A DNA stretch of 64,000 nt, taken from the NCBI GenBank assembly GCA_008360975.2, contig CM039184.1, positions 68,799,056 through 68,863,055 of the forward strand, given 5' to 3'. Of the stretch, positions 61,463 through 64,000 are shown one piece after another (the stretch's first letter is position 1; each line of letters begins with the position of its first letter). This DNA comes from Lichenostomus cassidix (taxonomy: Eukaryota; Chordata; Aves; Passeriformes; Meliphagidae). The translations under genes and the position numbers were made by a program. The notes under the pieces are model-generated. The model was given only the letters and a program-made list of their open reading frames with translations. It had not been told where the DNA came from and did not search any database.

Positions 61463-64000
61463 TATCAAGGCAGCTGCTGTCAAGAATGATGGAAGCTGAG
61501 AATTTTGTGTCTCTAAGTTCTGCTCTGTTTCTCCCAGGCCTGAATTAAAGAGGGAATTACAGTCTGGTGTCTGTGCTGATGAGAAAAGAAGGTGGCATGT
61601 ATAATCAAGCAAAACATAATTATGCTGCATGTGTAATTATGCATGTATGCATCATAGGATATATAAAGGCACAAAAGTAAAGAGAACAGACTGGCTAAAA
61701 GCTAGCATGGAAAATAAAATATTGAACTGAAAAAGACTGCTACAACCATGGCAGGCTGGAATGAAATTCACAAACATCTAATGAAAGTCAGTAGCAAACT
61801 TGGGACCACCAGGGAATGGTTTACAGCTCAGCTTTGTTCACTAGATGAAGAACAATATTGAAGTTTGTCTTTAGGCTGCTTAGTAGGGTAAGTTCAATGA
61901 CAAAGGAGGAAAAGTTGCAGATTCAACATAACTGTCAAAATTGCAGACTTGCTAAGACTAAGGCTTCCTCCCACACCACTGCAGTTTCAGAAAAAAATAA
62001 AATAAGGCAATTGGTTTTATATTTCTCTCTAGCTCAAAACTGCAGACTCAGGTCAAGACACGAAGAAATGTGTGTGCACTGTCTCTTCAGTTAAAATATT
62101 GGACAGTTACAGAAGTGAAATTTCTCTCTTTTTGGTACATTCTTGATTCTTTAGTGTCAAACCCAGAGCCCTTTTCTGTCAGATGCTCTCAGCTTTAAAA
62201 AAATGTGAGTACCTTGACATGTTTCCTGTAATCATGGCAAAATAAATGCAGTCTGGGCCATTCTGTTCAAAAATGGCACTAGTACAATAAATCATTTGCA
62301 GGAAGCTGCTTTCCATTGAATGACTTATCTTGCCTTTAAGCTGATGCAGCTACAGGCTGTGATAACTTGATAAAAGCTCAGTGAGAATGAATGGCTTGAT
62401 GGAGACTTTGTGGTGGATCTGAAGCAGCTACCTGCCCCTGTGCTGAATACCATTGACTAAGAATAAATAATGAAATGGCCAGCTGTGGATGAAAAAGTGA
62501 ATGAATGGTTCTAATCATAGTCATGTAGAACAAAAAGACCTGCAGGGAAAAGAGGCTGAAAATGGGTTTGAACAGTGTCTGTAATGTTTATTCCATGATG
62601 GTTCTGTGCAAATACATAAGTAGTCTCAGAGGCAATTATGCTGGGAACTAAGAGGGGTTCTGCTGAACCAACAAAGAGTTTTCCTCCCTTTCACTGTTGA
62701 TCCATGCAATATTGATAGTGTGTGACACTGAGTGTTGATCAGACTCCTCTCCAGCAGGGAGGAAGAAAGAGGCTCCACCAGCCATTACAGGAAAGCATCT
62801 GGAACAGGAACTGAACCTCCAGTCAAATATTAGGCTTTGTCAGTATTTCTGGTGACAAGAAAGAGCCTGTCTGAGACATGAATTGTTTTTTAAGGTTCTT
62901 ATTTTCTGAATACTCAGATTTTATAGTGGAATTCCTGCAGCATTGACTTCTGATGCTGGATCTTGAATCTGATATAGGTCAGTGGAAGGGAATTCAGAGG
63001 AGAGGGAAAAATTCTAAGTCCAAAAGCCCTATAGCAGTACACAGCAATGGCATCAGGCTTTGCCAAATGCTGTGTTTGAGAGCCATGTGGAGGCTGTTAC
63101 ACTGCCTGTCACTCTTGTCTGTTTGCTCTGTGCATGTTAACACCTTCCTGCAGCTGATCACTCCTCAGTGAGTCTTGCCAGTCTGTCAGGGTGAAACTGG
63201 AGCCTCAGAAGTGTGTTTCAAACAGAGTTCTTTCAACCAGAGTTGTGTCAAACAGTGGGGCTGCTCTCAGCAGCCATGCAGAGGGCAAAAGAGACCTTCT
63301 GCTGACAAAAGAGACCTCAAGGCAGGCAGAGCTTCCCCTCCTCTGAGACTCCCACACTTACCACATCCTAAAGGAAACTCACTTTATTCTGAAAAATCTG
63401 CAAGTGAGTTTGCAAATCAAGTGTCCTGGGTGTGGAGGAAACAGAACTGTCTGAGTGGGCAGAGGATTTGCTTTGCCATCTCTAGATATATCATTTTACC
63501 TTGGTCTCTTGATATTTCAGACACTTTGCTGGAGAAAACAGATGCTTTTGCTTTTGGTTTGAAGAAGAGTATAGTAAGATGAACTTTAGAAACTGTAGTT
63601 TTATTGTAAGAAAAAGAGCCTATTAATGAAACCTTTTACATCCCTTGGGATAAGTCCTGAGGAGTAGATAAATCTGTGGAATATTTATCCCAGTTATTCT
63701 TCACGAGGGAGGTGGTCTGAGATGAGAACAGATGAGGCATGTCTATGGTGGCCTTTTGAAATTCATGAATCCTGGAGGATAGTTTGCTAAAAAGTCAGAA
63801 ACCCATCTCACTTGTATGATTTAGCAGCTACAGAAGCAATGCTGATGGCTTGTGCAGATGGCCTTGCTATAAGGCCAATTCTGAACACTTCTGAATCAGA
63901 GGAGAGAAAATGACTGATCTGCCTTGGGGAATGACTGTGCTCAGGAAGGAACAATTCCATCTACATGTCTCTGAGCATGCCATGTGTGTTTTCTACTGGA

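Larger units (their letters stand above)
38067..64000. other. Intergenic or deep-intronic DNA, no exon recognised
   Basis: Apart from the repeats listed separately, this long stretch shows no phase-consistent exon chain on either strand. The longest frames (45298-45741, 58262-58732, 63175-63582, 52219-52629 on +; 43117-43476 and 29565-29963 on -, the last just to the left) have no recognisable domain and no supporting splice or promoter context. The 47.0-47.6 kb part is pyrimidine-rich on the + strand. Confidence 0.5.

Overview
The window looks like vertebrate nuclear DNA, most likely from a bird and possibly a songbird. It is AT-rich and has long introns with GT-AG splice sites. It also carries degraded CR1 retrotransposon pieces, including 3' tails ending in the avian 'ctatgatt'-type motif, ancient MIR-like SINE remnants, and one LTR-like block that resembles LTRs common in passerine genomes. 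There are no bacterial-style operons, and most open frames in the window are chance frames in non-coding DNA.

The only gene I can support is the 3' half of EVC2 (limbin), on the + strand from the left edge to about 26.75 kb. Eleven coding exons (746-921, 7044-7203, 8466-8914, 11861-12065, 13349-13471, 18271-18498, 20229-20437, 21830-21917, 24794-24987, 25891-25992, 26478-26748) join in consistent phase into 735 codons including the stop. The product is a coiled-coil-rich C-terminal part of 734 residues. It ends in a lysine-rich tail that I recognise as the EVC2 C-terminus, the region removed in Weyers acrofacial dysostosis and needed to hold the EVC-EVC2 complex at the base of the cilium. If the vertebrate 22-exon structure holds, these are exons 12-22. 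The promoter, the N-terminal and membrane-spanning exons, and the head-to-head partner EVC lie to the left, outside the window.

Introns hold an LTR-like block (about 16.27-16.87 kb), an antisense CR1 reverse-transcriptase fragment (about 22.67-22.98 kb), a GC-rich block (9.37-9.66 kb) and a candidate alternative terminal exon (13.72-13.90 kb).

From about 28.5 kb to 64 kb I find no exon. Known synteny predicts a convergent neighbour, STK32B, on the - strand, but I could not see its kinase motifs or C-terminus. This half looks like intergenic or deep-intronic DNA. It contains CR1 tails (40.1 and 55.8 kb), MIR-like remnants (39.5 and 61.4 kb), a 166-nt uninterrupted purine microsatellite (37.87-38.03 kb), an 11-bp perfect hairpin (38.75 kb) and a few candidate regulatory stretches. 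I found no convincing new biological system. The most useful points are the EVC2 splicing details and the structured non-coding elements.
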